From Duganella sp. BJB480 (GTDB lineage: Bacteria; Pseudomonadota; Gammaproteobacteria; Burkholderiales; Burkholderiaceae_D): DNA of 64,000 bases. The position numbers and the translations under genes were made by a program. The notes under the pieces are model-generated. The model was not told where the DNA came from and made no database searches. It saw only the letters and a program-made list of their open reading frames with translations. Shown piece after piece: positions 63,255 through 64,000 of the stretch (its first letter is position 1; every line of letters begins with the position of its first letter). Where the stretch lies: assembly GCA_003416985.1 (NCBI GenBank), contig QVIN01000015.1, positions 55,666 through 119,665 of the forward strand. Reading direction: 5' to 3'.

Positions 63255-64000
63255 GATTACCTCCTTCGTTTGTTTGGATACGATACGATGCGCCGTTGTC
63301 CGTGCAAGTGCCAGTCGAAATGAGCGGGTTTATCGCGGGCCTTTTCCCATCAGCGTTCGACAAATAAATCGGCGAATATTTTATACCGGTGATGCCGGCA
63401 CGGTGCCAGGTGGAGGACAATATGCTTTTCGACGCGAAGGGATCGCCCTTCGCGCAACTTGGCATCACGCCAAGCGTCTGCGCTCGTCACGCGCCCTTAG
63501 ATAATGCATTCGTGCATAGCTTCATCTTAGATCGGCTTCGCCTTTGAGCGAGCCCGCGATCAGCCTGGATAGGCTGCATCCCTATTGCGCATCCTTCCAT
63601 CGAGGACGATGCGCGTCACATCGTGCGCATTCACGCACCGTCCCCACCTCACGCGGCGATCTGCCGCCGCGTGCATGTCGATACGCCGCCATAGTCTGCG
63701 GCGCAAATCGCGCGTCGTTACTGGCGGCCTGCTGCCAGTGACGACGCGCTAGCAACCAAGCGCTATATGGGCTCCGTCGCTGTTTTCTCAGTGACGGCGG
63801 CCAGTGACAGCGGATCTACCGCTATCAGCGCAGCAGAACGCTGCTTGCCAATCATGCCCCTCGTGGGCCGACGACGTGTGCGAGGCACACCCCATGGACC
63901 CTGGGTAACTGGTCCCACCGCGATCAGGCTTCTACAAGGAGCGGATCGCGGCGCCATACGCGCATGCGGCGCGGGCAAGCAGTGAACATACCGCATACAC
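63255..64000. other. Hairpin-rich island DNA without a credible gene
   Basis: I see no open frame with normal coding character here. The short frames at 63544-63741 and 63767-63985 have unlikely composition. The stretch is full of dyads, the largest being 63710-63749, and the motif CCAGTGAC recurs (63735, 63810 area). Such sequences occur in P4-type satellites next to alpA, where they can be regulatory RNA or replication sites. The window ends inside it. Confidence 0.5.
63710..63749. repeat. Large stem-loop in the mobile island
   Basis: GCGCGTCGTTACTGGC at 63710-63725 pairs with GCCAGTGACGACGCGC at 63734-63749, one wobble pair, with an eight-base loop (GGCCTGCT). No T-run follows. It may be an RNA structure or a protein-binding site. 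Confidence 0.75.

Noticed and set aside
63544-63741. 65-residue frame in the island
   Set aside because: Arg/Cys/His/Ser-rich with hairpins inside and no recognisable domain; not enough to call a gene.
63767-63985. 72-residue plus-strand frame and its minus-strand counterpart
   Set aside because: Both strands are open over the same stretch with poor composition; chance frames in structured DNA.

Overview
The window looks like a chromosomal segment of a high-GC betaproteobacterium of the family Oxalobacteraceae (Massilia/Duganella/Janthinobacterium type). This rests on the rpsP-rimM-trmD-rplS order, the tmRNA tag ANDNSYALAA, the CobD-like and DUF3579 proteins, and a TonB-dependent chitin/GlcNAc regulon. 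No database search was possible, so names come from recognising motifs and families.

Layout. 1-2340 is the ribosomal/tRNA-modification operon rpsP-rimM-trmD-rplS with promoter and terminator. 2342-10530 holds housekeeping and single genes: a CoA-type Nudix hydrolase, a CobD-like membrane protein, DUF3579, a two-domain M16 protease, acylphosphatase, a serine hydrolase and a JmjC/cupin-like protein. 10611-27760 is a chitin/N-acetylglucosamine utilisation region. It contains an outer-membrane TonB-dependent receptor, a GntR/UTRA regulator with a secreted GH18 chitinase, and a tightly packed minus-strand run. In order of transcription that run is nagK-type kinase, second GntR/UTRA regulator, nagA, SIS-type deaminase, sugar-binding protein, two permeases, GH3 hexosaminidase, AmpG-like MFS transporter and an ABC ATPase whose C-terminal domain is broken. 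Three direct-repeat operators of the form TGGTATT-N4-TGGTATT sit in front of the three transcription units and tie them into one regulon. A secreted TPR protein (15870-17171) lies inside the region.

27948-33320 holds small unknown genes, a 90-bp near-perfect palindrome, a DUF2807 protein with 16 alternating GSGD/GPG motifs, and gspA-gspB for type II secretion. 33318-36833 carries mobB, a YjfB protein and a bufferin (BufA1) metallophore cluster in which the modifying enzyme BufB and its partner BufC are fused into one protein, followed by DoxX. 36830-50012 is mixed: S4 protein, barrel-like protein, fumC, FimV-like protein, aminotransferase, fliT, HDOD, methyltransferase, CsbD, an orphan Hcp, S9 peptidase and a MATE pump. 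50098-61084 has two tandem beta/gamma-crystallin proteins, cbpA-cbpM, a LysR/azoreductase divergent pair, pncA-pncB (NAD salvage) followed by a PAS-GGDEF-EAL protein, a TetR-led minus-strand group and a tail-anchored coiled-coil protein built from 18-residue repeats.

61274-61633 is tmRNA (ssrA). From its 3' end the window enters a mobile island: a tyrosine recombinase at 61795-63057, a convergent AlpA-type excision regulator, then about 730 bases of hairpin-rich DNA in which I see no credible gene, up to the window edge.

The most novel-looking items are the BufB-BufC fusion with an ECF-type promoter, the shared operator set of the chitin regulon together with the broken ABC ATPase, and the 18-residue (7+11) coiled-coil array.
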